This document shows, in pieces, positions 7,292-14,098 of a stretch of DNA of 15,067 nucleotides. The stretch covers positions 1 through 15,067 of the forward strand of contig JAEZGC010000235.1 of assembly GCA_023437345.1 (NCBI GenBank), written 5' to 3'. Numbering within the stretch: position 1 is the stretch's first letter; each line of letters starts with the position of its first letter. Below the pieces are notes generated by a model. That model worked only from the letters and a program-made list of their open reading frames with translations, did no database searches and was not told the DNA's origin. Origin of the DNA: Actinomycetes bacterium (GTDB lineage: Bacteria > Actinomycetota > Actinomycetes > Propionibacteriales > Propionibacteriaceae). Made by a program: the position numbers and the translations under genes.

Positions 7292-7316
7292 TGCGGTGGA
7301 AGACACTCCGGAATCG

Positions 7317-7332
7317 CCCGCAGGTCTGCGGG
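7317..7332 (-). terminator. Hairpin after mutT1, likely end of mshD-ppk-mutT1 operon
   Basis: CCCGCAGgtCTGCGGG is a near-complete palindrome (6 bp with a 4-nt loop is the feasible fold), 16 nt past the mutT1 stop and upstream of the pst PHO boxes. There is no T-run, as is common for actinobacterial terminators. Confidence 0.4.
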
Positions 7333-7348
7333 GACCGGTCGGACGGCG

Positions 7349-8242
7349 TCAGATCCGCGGCTTGTGGAACTCGATGGCGACCGTGCTGCCGTCGGCGTCG
7401 AGGTGGGCGACCAGCACGGCGCCCGGCTGCAGCGGCCGGGGTGGGACGCCGAGCGCCTCCAGCATCGCCGGCAGCACCGGACGGTGGCCGCAGACGGCGG
7501 TCGGCGTCCCGGTGGCGACCGCCTCGGCGGCCAGCCGCCGGATCAGGGTGGCGACCGCCGCGGGGTGGTCCTTGCCCTGCTCCTCGCTGAGCGTCGTCCA
7601 ACCCTCGATGTCGAGGTGGGCGGCCTTGGCGAACGGCTTGAAGGTCTGGCGGCAGCGGGCGGAGGTGGACGACGCCGCGCGCGTGACCCCGTAGGCCTGC
7701 AGCAGCGGCACCAGCAGGTCGGCCTGCCGTCGGCCGCGGGAGTCGAGCGGTCTGGCCTGGTCGCGGCCGGTCCAGAACTTGCGCAGCATCGCCTTGGCGT
7801 GGCGCACCACCAGCACCGGGGTGGTGTGCGGCAGGTCGGCGGCCTGCTGGATCAGGGGCACCTCGTCGGGGTAGCTGACGGTGGCCACCGCGTCGGGGAT
7901 CGACAGCCACTTGACGGCGTCCACCTCGGAGTTGGCCTTGTGGCGCTTGCTGGCGACCACCTCGGCCTTCCAGTAGCTGACCGACTTCATGCCGGCGCTG
8001 ACCGGGTAGCTGATCCGCTCGACCGGCACGCCGAGCCGGGCGGTGACCCCGCTCTCCTCAAGGGTCTCCCGGACCGCGCAGGCGGCCAGGTACTCGTCGG
8101 GGTTCGTCTTGCCCTTCGGCAGGCTCCAGTCGCCGTAGGCGGGGCGGTGCACCAGCAGCACCTGCCGCTTGCCCTTGGCTGTGGTGCGGATCACCACGGT
8201 GCCGGCGGCCGTGACGTGGCGCGGCCGGGACGGGGACGCCAT
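7349..8242 (-). CDS. mutT1: MutT1-type Nudix hydrolase / histidine phosphatase fusion
   Basis: 297 residues with two domains. The N-terminal Nudix domain has a perfect Nudix box at 44-66 (G44, E50, R58-E59, E62-E63, G65), the Mg2+ and diphosphate site. The C-terminal histidine phosphatase domain starts at about 141, with the catalytic RH pair R147-H148 in LVVRHAKA and a second conserved histidine in CGHRP (H253). The same two-domain plan, next to ppk, is found in mycobacterial MutT1 (Rv2985 beside Rv2984). That enzyme removes 8-oxo-dGTP/8-oxo-GTP and splits diadenosine polyphosphates. The ATG follows the ppk stop with no gap (TAGATG), so it should be translated with ppk. Last gene of the mshD operon. 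Confidence 0.88.
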   Translation of the reverse strand: MASPSRPRHVTAAGTVVIRTTAKGKRQVLLVHRPAYGDWSLPKGKTNPDEYLAACAVRETLEESGVTARLGVPVERISYPVSAGMKSVSYWKAEVVASKRHKANSEVDAVKWLSIPDAVATVSYPDEVPLIQQAADLPHTTPVLVVRHAKAMLRKFWTGRDQARPLDSRGRRQADLLVPLLQAYGVTRAASSTSARCRQTFKPFAKAAHLDIEGWTTLSEEQGKDHPAAVATLIRRLAAEAVATGTPTAVCGHRPVLPAMLEALGVPPRPLQPGAVLVAHLDADGSTVAIEFHKPRI

Positions 8243-10375
8243 CTACCTTGCCGCCTCGGAGCGCTCGGACCGGCGCTGGCCCATCACCGAGATGAGGTGG
8301 TCCTGCAGGTCGAGCAGCGGGCTGCCGGCCTCGTCCTGGGTGCGCTGCGTCCAGGTGTCGCCGGTCAGCCACCATGAGGCGGTGCCCGGGTCGAAGGCGA
8401 GGTCGAAGAGCCTCTCGACCTGCTCGATGTGGCGCGGGTGGGTGAGCGCGACAAGCACCTCGACGCGGCGGTCGAGGTTGCGGTGCATCAGGTCCGACGA
8501 GCCGATGCCGACCAGCGGCTTGCCGGCGTTGGCGAACCAGAACAGCCTGCTGTGCTCGAGGAACCGGCCAAGGATCGACCGCACCCTGATGTTCTCGCTG
8601 AGGCCCGGGATCCCGGGCATCACTGAACAGATGCCACGCACCCACAGGTCGACGCCGACGCCGGCCTGGGAGGCCCGGTAGAGCGCGTCGGAGGTAGCCT
8701 CGTCGACTATCGAGTTGACCTTGATCCGCACCCCGGCGGGCAGCCCGGCACGGTGGTTGGCGATCTCCCGCTCGATCGCGGCGATGATCCCCTTGCGGGT
8801 GCTGTGCGGGGCGACCAGGAGTCGGCGGTACCGGGTCTCCTGCGACATGCCGGACAGGTGGTTGAACAGCTTGGCGACGTCCTCGGTGATCACCGGGTTT
8901 GAGGTCAGCAGCCCCATGTCCTCGTACATCCGGGCGGTGGTGGGGTTGTAGTTGCCGGTGCCGATGTGGACGTAGCGCCGCAGCCCCTTGGGCTCCTCGC
9001 GCACCACGAGGGACAGCTTGCAGTGGGTCTTCAGCCCGACCAGGCCGTACACCACGTGGCAGCCGGCCTTCTCCAGCTTGCGGGCCCAGTCGATGTTGGC
9101 CTGCTCGTCGAACCTTGCCTTGATCTCGACCAGGGCCAGCACCTGCTTGCCGGCCTGCGCGGCCTCGATCAGGGCGTCGATGATCGGGGAGTCGCCCGAG
9201 GTGCGGTACAGGGTCTGCTTGATGGCCAGCACCGCAGGGTCGGCTGCGGCCTGCTCGATGAACCGCTGGACGCTGGTGGCGAACGAGTCGTAGGGGTGGT
9301 GCAGCAGCACGTCGCGGCGCTTCAGGGCGGCGAACAGGTCGGCCGGCCTTGCGGTCTCCACCTCGGCCAGCTCGGGGTGGGTCTTGGGCAGGAAGGAGGG
9401 GTAGCTCAGCTCCTCGCGGTCCAGGGCGGCGATCGAGAACAGCCCGGTCAGGTCGAGCGGGCCGGGGATCGCGAAGACCTCCTTCTCGCTGATGTCGAGC
9501 TCGCTGATCAGCAGCCTGAGCATCCGCTCGTCGATGTCCTGCTCGACCTCGAGCCGCACCGGCGGGCGGCCCACCTTGCGGCGCAGCAGCTCCTTCTCCA
9601 GGGCGAACAGCAGGTTCTCGGCGTCGTCCTCCTCGACCTCGAGGTCCTCGTTGCGGGTCACCCGGAAGGTGCTGTGGCCGATGATCTGCATCCCGGAGAA
9701 GACCTCGCCGAGGTGCTGGGCGATGACGTCCTCCAGCGGCAGGAACCGGCCCTCGCCGAGCGGGACGAACCGGCTCAGCAGGGTGGGCACCTTCACCCTT
9801 GCGAACTGGCGGGCGCCGGTGACCGGGTTGCGCAGCAGTACCGCGAGGTTGACCGACAGCCCCGAGATGTAGGGGAACGGGTGGGAGGGGTCGACGGCCA
9901 GGGGGGTCAGGACGGGGAAGATCCGCGACTCGAAGAGGTCCCGCATCCGCAGCCGCTCGGCGTCGGTGAGCTGGTCCCAGCGCAGGATCTCGATGCCGTG
10001 GCCGGCCAGCTCGGGCCGGATCTCGTCGGCGAACACCCGGGACTGCTCGGCGACCAGTTCCCTGGTGCGGTTCAGGATGGCGTCGTGGAGTTCGCGAGGC
10101 AGCATCCCCGACGCGCTAGGGACGGCGACGCCGGCGGCGATCCGGCGCTTCAGCCCGGCCACCCGCACCATGAAGAACTCGTCGAGGTTCGAGGAGAAGA
10201 TCGCCAGGAACTTGGCCCGCTCCAGCAGCGGGACCCGCTTGGCGTCGCGGGCCAGGTCGAGCACCCGGTTGTTGAAGGCGAGCCACGACAGCTCCCGGTC
10301 GCTCAGCCGGACGGCCGGGAGTTCGGGCGCGTCGACCGGGTTGGCGACGGTCTCCTCGTCCTCGACGAAGGTCAT
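8243..10375 (-). CDS. ppk: Polyphosphate kinase PPK1
   Basis: 710 residues, a full-length PPK1, which reversibly moves the terminal phosphate of ATP onto inorganic polyphosphate. Visible: the N-terminal motif RELSWLAFNNRVLDLA (27-42) and SSNLDEFFMVRVAGL in the helical N-domain. In the catalytic phospholipase-D-like domains are HPYDSFATSVQRFI (360-373), the phospho-accepting histidine H451 in GLKTHCKLSLV, HIGTGNYN (470-477), and the second conserved histidine H631 in SSDLMHRNLDRRVEV. The ATG overlaps the mshD stop by 4 nt (ATGA), and the gene runs straight into mutT1, so the three are one unit. It lies beside the pst operon, which supplies phosphate that PPK stores. Confidence 0.97.
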   Translation of the reverse strand: MTFVEDEETVANPVDAPELPAVRLSDRELSWLAFNNRVLDLARDAKRVPLLERAKFLAIFSSNLDEFFMVRVAGLKRRIAAGVAVPSASGMLPRELHDAILNRTRELVAEQSRVFADEIRPELAGHGIEILRWDQLTDAERLRMRDLFESRIFPVLTPLAVDPSHPFPYISGLSVNLAVLLRNPVTGARQFARVKVPTLLSRFVPLGEGRFLPLEDVIAQHLGEVFSGMQIIGHSTFRVTRNEDLEVEEDDAENLLFALEKELLRRKVGRPPVRLEVEQDIDERMLRLLISELDISEKEVFAIPGPLDLTGLFSIAALDREELSYPSFLPKTHPELAEVETARPADLFAALKRRDVLLHHPYDSFATSVQRFIEQAAADPAVLAIKQTLYRTSGDSPIIDALIEAAQAGKQVLALVEIKARFDEQANIDWARKLEKAGCHVVYGLVGLKTHCKLSLVVREEPKGLRRYVHIGTGNYNPTTARMYEDMGLLTSNPVITEDVAKLFNHLSGMSQETRYRRLLVAPHSTRKGIIAAIEREIANHRAGLPAGVRIKVNSIVDEATSDALYRASQAGVGVDLWVRGICSVMPGIPGLSENIRVRSILGRFLEHSRLFWFANAGKPLVGIGSSDLMHRNLDRRVEVLVALTHPRHIEQVERLFDLAFDPGTASWWLTGDTWTQRTQDEAGSPLLDLQDHLISVMGQRRSERSEAAR

Positions 10376-11226
10376 GGCATCTCCAAGGTAGCGGGCTGGT
10401 ACAGCACATCACGGTGGGCGACGCGGAAGCCCGCGGATTCATACATTTGTACCGCGACCCTGTCGGCGCTGTCGACGTAGAGCAGTACCCGCCGGCACCC
10501 GACCCTCCACAGGTGGTCGAGGCCGGCCGCCAGCAGGCGGCGGCCCAGCCCTCGGCCCTGCGCGTCGGGGTGGACGCCCAGCACGTACACCTCACCGGTG
10601 TCGCCCTGGCGCTTGGTCCAGTGGAAGCCGAGCAGCCGGCGGCCGGCCACGGCGAGGATCAGCCCCGCCGGGTCGAACCAGCCCTCGGCCATCCGGGCGG
10701 CCAGCCCGGCGCGGTCAAGGGAGCCCTGCTCGGGGTGGCCGGCGAAGGCGGCGGCGTTGACCGCCAGCAGGTCGTCGGCGTCCCCGGCGGTGAACCCCCG
10801 CAGGGTGAGGCCGGGGTCGGCGGGCGGCGCGGGCAGGTCGGCCGGCAGGTCACGCTCCATCACGAGCAGGCCGCGGCCCGGCACCAGTGCGAGGTGGGCG
10901 GCGAAGCCCTGCGCGGCAGGGCTGTCGCCGAACGCCCACAGCCGCAGCCGGGCGTCCCTGGCGAGGGTGCCGGCGAGCGCTGACCCGATCCCGCGGCGGC
11001 GGTGGCCGGGGTCGACCACCAGCTGGGCGGTGCCGTGCTCGAGGCTGTGGATCAGGTACCCAGCCAGCTCGTCACCGACGGCGTGCAGCAGGTGCCGGGC
11101 GGTCGGCGCGGTGCGGGTGAGCCGCGCCTCCTCGTTGAGCGGGTCGGAGCCGTCGGTCGCCGCGGCGCGGGCCGCGAGGGCGTCCACCGCGACGGCCTGC
11201 GCGGGGGTCAGCGACTCGAGCCACAT
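10372..11226 (-). CDS. mshD: Mycothiol synthase MshD
   Basis: 284 residues with two GNAT acetyltransferase folds in tandem, the hallmark of MshD. It acetylates the cysteine amine of Cys-GlcN-inositol with acetyl-CoA in the last step of mycothiol synthesis. The N-terminal half has the family motif LNEEARL (30-36) and an acetyl-CoA loop RRRGIG (76-81). The active C-terminal half has GFHWTK (200-205), EVYVLGVHPDAQGRGLGRRL (212-231) and a GNAT ending MYESAGF. The ATG lies 6 nt after TAGCCT, without a ribosome binding site, so the mRNA is probably leaderless. It is first in an operon with ppk and mutT1 and is preceded by glnR, the same order of glnR and mshD as in mycobacteria. Confidence 0.93.
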   Translation of the reverse strand: MWLESLTPAQAVAVDALAARAAATDGSDPLNEEARLTRTAPTARHLLHAVGDELAGYLIHSLEHGTAQLVVDPGHRRRGIGSALAGTLARDARLRLWAFGDSPAAQGFAAHLALVPGRGLLVMERDLPADLPAPPADPGLTLRGFTAGDADDLLAVNAAAFAGHPEQGSLDRAGLAARMAEGWFDPAGLILAVAGRRLLGFHWTKRQGDTGEVYVLGVHPDAQGRGLGRRLLAAGLDHLWRVGCRRVLLYVDSADRVAVQMYESAGFRVAHRDVLYQPATLEMP

Positions 11227-11232
11227 TCGCTC

Positions 11233-11238
11233 AGGCTA
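11233..11238 (-). promoter_or_regulatory. -10 box TAGCCT for leaderless mshD operon mRNA
   Basis: On the - strand TAGCCT, then exactly 6 nt (gagcga), then the ATG of mshD. No Shine-Dalgarno sequence or clear -35 is present. This would be the promoter of mshD-ppk-mutT1, separate from glnR. Confidence 0.5.
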
Positions 11239-11267
11239 GCCGCTCGACACCGGGGCGGCGATCGCGA

Positions 11268-11289
11268 GGCCCCCGCTGCCCGGCGGGCC
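11268..11289 (-). terminator. GC-rich hairpin after glnR
   Basis: GGCCCCCG (11268-11275) can pair with CGG plus GGGCC (11281-11289) with one bulged base, only 3 nt past the glnR stop. A perfect 11-nt palindrome, GCCCGgCGGGC (11278-11288), overlaps it. There is no T-run. Candidate terminator separating glnR from mshD. Confidence 0.4.
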
Positions 11290-11292
11290 GGG

Positions 11293-11967
11293 TCAGCGGC
11301 GCGCGCCCTCGGGGGAGAACCGGTAGCCGACGTTGCGGACGGTACCGATCAGCGACTCGTGCTCGGGGCCCAGCTTGGCGCGCAGCCGCCGGATGTGGAC
11401 GTCCACTGTGCGGGTGCCGCCGTAGTAGTCGTAGCCCCACACGTCGGCGAGCAGGTGCTCGCGGCTGAACACCCGGCCGGGGTGCTGGACCAGGTACTTC
11501 AGCAGCTCGAACTCGGTGTAGGTGAGGTCGAGCGGTTCGCCGTCCTTGACCGCTGAGTAGGCCGCCTCGTCGATCACGATCCCGCCCGAGGAGATCACCC
11601 CGTCGCTGGCGGCGGCGCTGACCAGCAGCCGCAGCCGTGCCTCGAACTCCGACAGCCCGGCGGTCTCCACGATGACGTCCGACAGGCCCCAGTCTGCCGA
11701 CACCGCGGCCAGCCCGGTCTCGGCCAGGACGAGCAGCAGCGGCACCGTCGAGCCGCTGGAGGCGAACAGCCGGGTCATCATCCGGGCGCCGGCCAGGTCG
11801 GTGCGGCCGTCCAGCACCACCACGTCGCAGCGGGCGGCCTCGGTGAGCGCCTGGGTGTCGGCGGCCACCACCTTCAGCTCGTGGGGCAGCAGCTCCAGGA
11901 CCGGGAGCGAGTGCTCGGCGCCACCGCCCTGGGCGAGGGTGTTGCTCACCACCAGCAGCTGCGCCAT
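11293..11967 (-). CDS. glnR: Orphan OmpR-family nitrogen regulator GlnR
   Basis: 224 residues. An atypical receiver domain (about 1-115) is followed by a winged-helix DNA-binding domain (about 128-218) containing LDLTYTEFELLKYLVQHPGR (in 147-165), WGYDYYGGTRTVDVHIRRLR and GTVRNVGYRF. The receiver lacks the usual acidic pair near the N-terminus (MAQLLVVSNT) but keeps an aspartate, D53 in VVVLDGRTDL. This pattern, plus the conserved VSADWGL, is that of GlnR, which works as an orphan dimer without a paired kinase. In actinomycetes GlnR controls ammonium assimilation and nitrate genes, and it is adjacent to mshD in mycobacteria too. The ATG at 11967 is preferred over a GTG 30 nt upstream because GGGGAGGTGGGG precedes it and the family begins there. 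No sensor kinase is nearby. Confidence 0.88.
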   Translation of the reverse strand: MAQLLVVSNTLAQGGGAEHSLPVLELLPHELKVVAADTQALTEAARCDVVVLDGRTDLAGARMMTRLFASSGSTVPLLLVLAETGLAAVSADWGLSDVIVETAGLSEFEARLRLLVSAAASDGVISSGGIVIDEAAYSAVKDGEPLDLTYTEFELLKYLVQHPGRVFSREHLLADVWGYDYYGGTRTVDVHIRRLRAKLGPEHESLIGTVRNVGYRFSPEGARR

Positions 11968-11995
11968 CCCCACCTCCCCGCGACTCGTCCCGCTC

Positions 11996-12001
11996 ACAAT
12001 A
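11996..12001 (-). promoter_or_regulatory. Possible -10 box (TATTGT) for glnR
   Basis: TATTGT on the - strand lies 28 nt before the glnR ATG, leaving room for a short leader with the strong ribosome binding site. It matches TAnnnT. The -35 region (near 12019-12024) is poor. Confidence 0.3.
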
Positions 12002-12045
12002 GTGGCCGCCGGCGCCGCCGCACACGATGCCTGCGACGCCGGACG

Positions 12046-12071
12046 GCAGCCGGGGTCCGGCCGGCGGCTGC
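12046..12071 (-). terminator. Hairpin just after dtd
   Basis: GCAGCCG (12046-12052) and CGGCTGC (12065-12071) form a perfect 7-bp stem with a 12-nt GC-rich loop, 3 nt past the dtd stop. There is no T-run. Candidate U-less terminator between dtd and the glnR promoter. Confidence 0.45.
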
Positions 12072-12074
12072 AGC

Positions 12075-12515
12075 TCAGTCCAGGTCGAGGATGACCGTCA
12101 CAGGGCCGTCATTGACCAGCTCGACGGACATCTGGGCGCCGAACCGCCCGGTGGCGACCTCGGCGCCGCGGCGACGCAGCGCAGCGATGAACTCGTCGAC
12201 CAGCGGTTCGCCCTGCTCGCGGGGAGCGGCGGCGCTCCAGGACGGCCGGCGACCCTTGCGGGTGTCGGCGTACAGGGTGAACTGGCTGACCACCAGCAGC
12301 GGCGCGGCGAGATCCGAACAGCTTCGCTCCCCGGCCAGGATGCGCAGCGTCCACACCTTGTCGGCCAGCCGGTCGGCGGTCGCGGCGGTGTCGGTATGGG
12401 TGATCCCGAGCAGCACCAGCAGGCCGGGACCGGCCACCTCGCCGACCACCTCGCCGTCGACGCTCACCGACGCCCGGGACACCCGCTGCACAACAGCCCG
12501 CACGTCCCGGAGCAT
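12075..12515 (-). CDS. dtd: D-aminoacyl-tRNA deacylase Dtd
   Basis: 146 residues. Dtd removes D-amino acids (and glycine misloaded on tRNA-Ala) from tRNAs in the cytoplasm. Visible motifs: the N-terminal RAVVQRVSRASVSVDGEVVG (6-25), the catalytic SQFTLYADT (77-85) and the NDGPVT near the C-terminus (135-140) that holds the cross-subunit Gly-Pro. The segment before SQFTLYAD is about five residues shorter than in E. coli, but the actinobacterial form I recall (LAxEKSxSDxxAP) is the same, so it is not a defect. The true start may be the GTG at 12503 (residue 5), since the family usually begins at M-R-A-V-V-Q. It diverges from the small-peptide operon with 47 nt between. Confidence 0.93.
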   Translation of the reverse strand: MLRDVRAVVQRVSRASVSVDGEVVGEVAGPGLLVLLGITHTDTAATADRLADKVWTLRILAGERSCSDLAAPLLVVSQFTLYADTRKGRRPSWSAAAPREQGEPLVDEFIAALRRRGAEVATGRFGAQMSVELVNDGPVTVILDLD

Positions 12516-12550
12516 AGCCCGCCGGGACCGGGCCGTCGGGAGCGGGAAGG

Positions 12551-12556
12551 TAGGCT
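12551..12556 (+). promoter_or_regulatory. -10 box TAGGCT for leaderless small-peptide operon
   Basis: TAGGCT is followed by exactly 6 nt (gccgga) and a GTG at 12563, which would place the transcription start on the start codon. No -35 is evident. It lies in the 47-nt gap to the divergent dtd gene. Confidence 0.5.
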
Positions 12557-12562
12557 GCCGGA

Positions 12563-12673
12563 GTGCTGTTAGGGGAGTCGGTGACGGTCACCGTCGTGGT
12601 GGTGTCGTGTGCGCTTGTGCTGCTCGCCGCGGTGCTGGTCATGGTCCGGCTGCTGCGCAGCAAGAAGGAGTGA
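12563..12673 (+). CDS. 36-residue single-pass membrane peptide
   Basis: GTG-started frame of 36 residues: a short N-terminus (MLLGESVTV), one strongly hydrophobic helix (about 9-31), then a basic tail RLLRSKKE. Its stop is one base before the ATG of the nitrobindin-like gene, and its last codons supply that gene's ribosome binding site (AAGGAG), so the two are probably coupled. The start is uncertain: 12563 fits a leaderless mRNA from TAGGCT. The GTG at 12581 has AGGGGAG 3 nt upstream and would give 30 residues. The third codon in the longer version is TTA, rare in such GC-rich genomes. No family is recognised; it could be a small membrane protein or a leader peptide. Confidence 0.55.
   Translation: MLLGESVTVTVVVVSCALVLLAAVLVMVRLLRSKKE
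12579..12593. repeat. Perfect 15-nt palindrome CGGTGACgGTCACCG
   Basis: Seven-base arms around a single central G, about 16 nt downstream of the proposed transcription start and inside the small-peptide frame (it encodes part of SVTVTV). The position would suit an operator or a short hairpin, but repeated Val/Thr codons could produce it by chance. Confidence 0.45.
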
Positions 12674-12674
12674 G

Positions 12675-13169
12675 ATGTTCGAGATCCCGTCCGACCTGAA
12701 CCCTGCGCTGGTGGGACTGGCCTGGCTGCGCGGCCGCTGGGAGGGCACCGGCTTTCGGCAGTGGCCCGGCGAGGAGAAGTCGAGCTACGCCATCCAGATC
12801 GACTTCGCCGACAACGGCGGCGACTACCTCCACTACCTGTCGCAGAGCTTCGAGGTCGACGACGCGGGCCGGCCGGTCAAGGCCCTGGCCATGGAGACCG
12901 GGTTCTGGCGGCCGCTGCCCGACGGCACCGTGGACGTCGTGATGTGCAGCCCGGACGGCTTCGCCGAGATCTGGTTCGGCAAGGTCACCCCCGGCCGGCT
13001 CGACCTGATCACCGATGCGGTGGCCCGCACCAGGGACGCCGCCGTGGCCTACACCGCCGGGCGGCGGCTGTACGGCCTGGTGGAGGGCAAGCTGATGTTC
13101 TCGTTCGACAGGGCGACCACCGACCACTCGTTGCAGCCGCACCTGTGGGCGACCCTGGAGCGCCGGTGA
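12675..13169 (+). CDS. Nitrobindin-like haem-binding beta-barrel protein
   Basis: 164 residues, the usual size of actinobacterial nitrobindin (DUF1794/FABP-like fold). The family motif GxWxGxG is exact (GRWEGTG, 20-26). The C-terminal LQPHLWATLERR places H156 where the family's axial haem ligand lies (His155 in M. tuberculosis Rv2717c). Nitrobindins bind ferric haem in an open barrel and react with NO or peroxynitrite; the cellular role is inferred. No signal peptide, so cytoplasmic. The ATG is chosen over upstream in-frame starts because AAGGAG sits 5-6 nt before it and the family begins here. The stop overlaps the ygfZ-like GTG (GTGA). Confidence 0.85.
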   Translation: MFEIPSDLNPALVGLAWLRGRWEGTGFRQWPGEEKSSYAIQIDFADNGGDYLHYLSQSFEVDDAGRPVKALAMETGFWRPLPDGTVDVVMCSPDGFAEIWFGKVTPGRLDLITDAVARTRDAAVAYTAGRRLYGLVEGKLMFSFDRATTDHSLQPHLWATLERR

Positions 13170-14098
13170 CCGCCGTCCGCCACACCGAGGGTCCCGACGC
13201 CGGCGCGGTGTGGCACTACGGCGACCCGCTGCGCGAGCAGCGGCGGCTGCTGGCGGGGCAGGCCGCGGTCGACCTGCGACACCGTCCGGTGTTCACGGTG
13301 ACGGGACCGGACCGGCTGAGCTGGCTGAACGCCATCGCCAGCCAGGACCTCACCGGGCTGGCGGCGGGGGTCCCGGTGACGTCGTACATCCTCAACGCGC
13401 AGGGCCACATCGGCCATGTCTTCGGCGCCGTCGATGACGGCGAGACGCTCTGGGCGCACACCGAGCCCGGCCATGCCGAGCCGCTGCTGGCCTGGCTGAG
13501 GCGGATGGTCTTCGCCGCCCGGGTGGAGATCGCCGAGCGTCCTGACAAGGCTGTGGTGCTGCCGGCCGGCGGCGCCGCGCCGGCCGTGGTGGACGCGGCG
13601 GCTGCCGACGAGGTGCTCGGCGAGGTCAGGGCCGGGACCTGGGCGATGGAGGCGCTGCGGATCGCCGCCGGGCAGCCGCGCACCTTCCTCGACACCGACG
13701 AGCGCACCATCCCCAACGAGCTGGCCAATCCGGCCGGCGACCTGCTGGGCGCAGCCACCCATCTGGCGAAGGGCTGCTATCCCGGTCAGGAGACCGTCGC
13801 CCGGATCTACAACCTCGGACGACCGCCCCGCCGGCTCACCCTGCTGCACCTGGACGGCAGCGCCGAGGCGTTGCCGCAGGTCGGCGCCGACCTGGTCTCC
13901 GACGGCCGGGTGGTGGGCCGGATGGGCACCTCCGAGCGGCACTTCGAGCTCGGTCCGATCGGCTTGGCCCTGGTGAAGCGTCAGCTACCGCTGGACGCCC
14001 CGCTGACCGTCGGCGGGATCGCCGCCGCCCAGGAGATGCTGGTCGACCCCGAGGCGGGGCTGCACTGGCGGCCCGAACCGGGGCTGGGCCGACGGTGA
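13166..14098 (+). CDS. ygfZ: YgfZ/GcvT-type folate-binding protein
   Basis: 310 residues. YgfZ proteins resemble the glycine-cleavage T protein, bind tetrahydrofolate and help maintain or repair Fe-S enzymes such as MiaB. The signature K-G-C-Y-x-G-Q-E is exact (KGCYPGQE, 202-209, with C204), preceded by the family's DERTIPNEL (178-186) and, in the N-terminal fold, the TGPDRLSWLNAIASQDL stretch (46-62). The C-terminal part (about 225-300) is the barrel domain. The GTG at 13166 shares GTGA with the preceding stop; the frame is open further upstream, but that is a shadow of the nitrobindin gene. Its own stop again overlaps the next GTG, so three genes are translationally coupled. Confidence 0.9.
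   Translation: MTAVRHTEGPDAGAVWHYGDPLREQRRLLAGQAAVDLRHRPVFTVTGPDRLSWLNAIASQDLTGLAAGVPVTSYILNAQGHIGHVFGAVDDGETLWAHTEPGHAEPLLAWLRRMVFAARVEIAERPDKAVVLPAGGAAPAVVDAAAADEVLGEVRAGTWAMEALRIAAGQPRTFLDTDERTIPNELANPAGDLLGAATHLAKGCYPGQETVARIYNLGRPPRRLTLLHLDGSAEALPQVGADLVSDGRVVGRMGTSERHFELGPIGLALVKRQLPLDAPLTVGGIAAAQEMLVDPEAGLHWRPEPGLGRR

Noticed and set aside
8966..10480. 504-codon + strand open frame opposite ppk
   Set aside because: PPK1 on the other strand has every catalytic motif; this frame has Gln/Leu/Gly/Val/His-biased composition and no domain.
10786..10796. Further GGTGAAC units inside mshD (near 10788) and dtd (near 12274) as PHO boxes
   Set aside because: Single units within coding sequence without an 11-nt-spaced partner; expected by chance and codon use.
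12075..12515. Shortened segment in Dtd before the SQFTLYAD motif, seen at first as a defect
   Set aside because: As I recall the actinobacterial Dtd proteins, they have the same short segment; catalytic and Gly-Pro motifs are intact.
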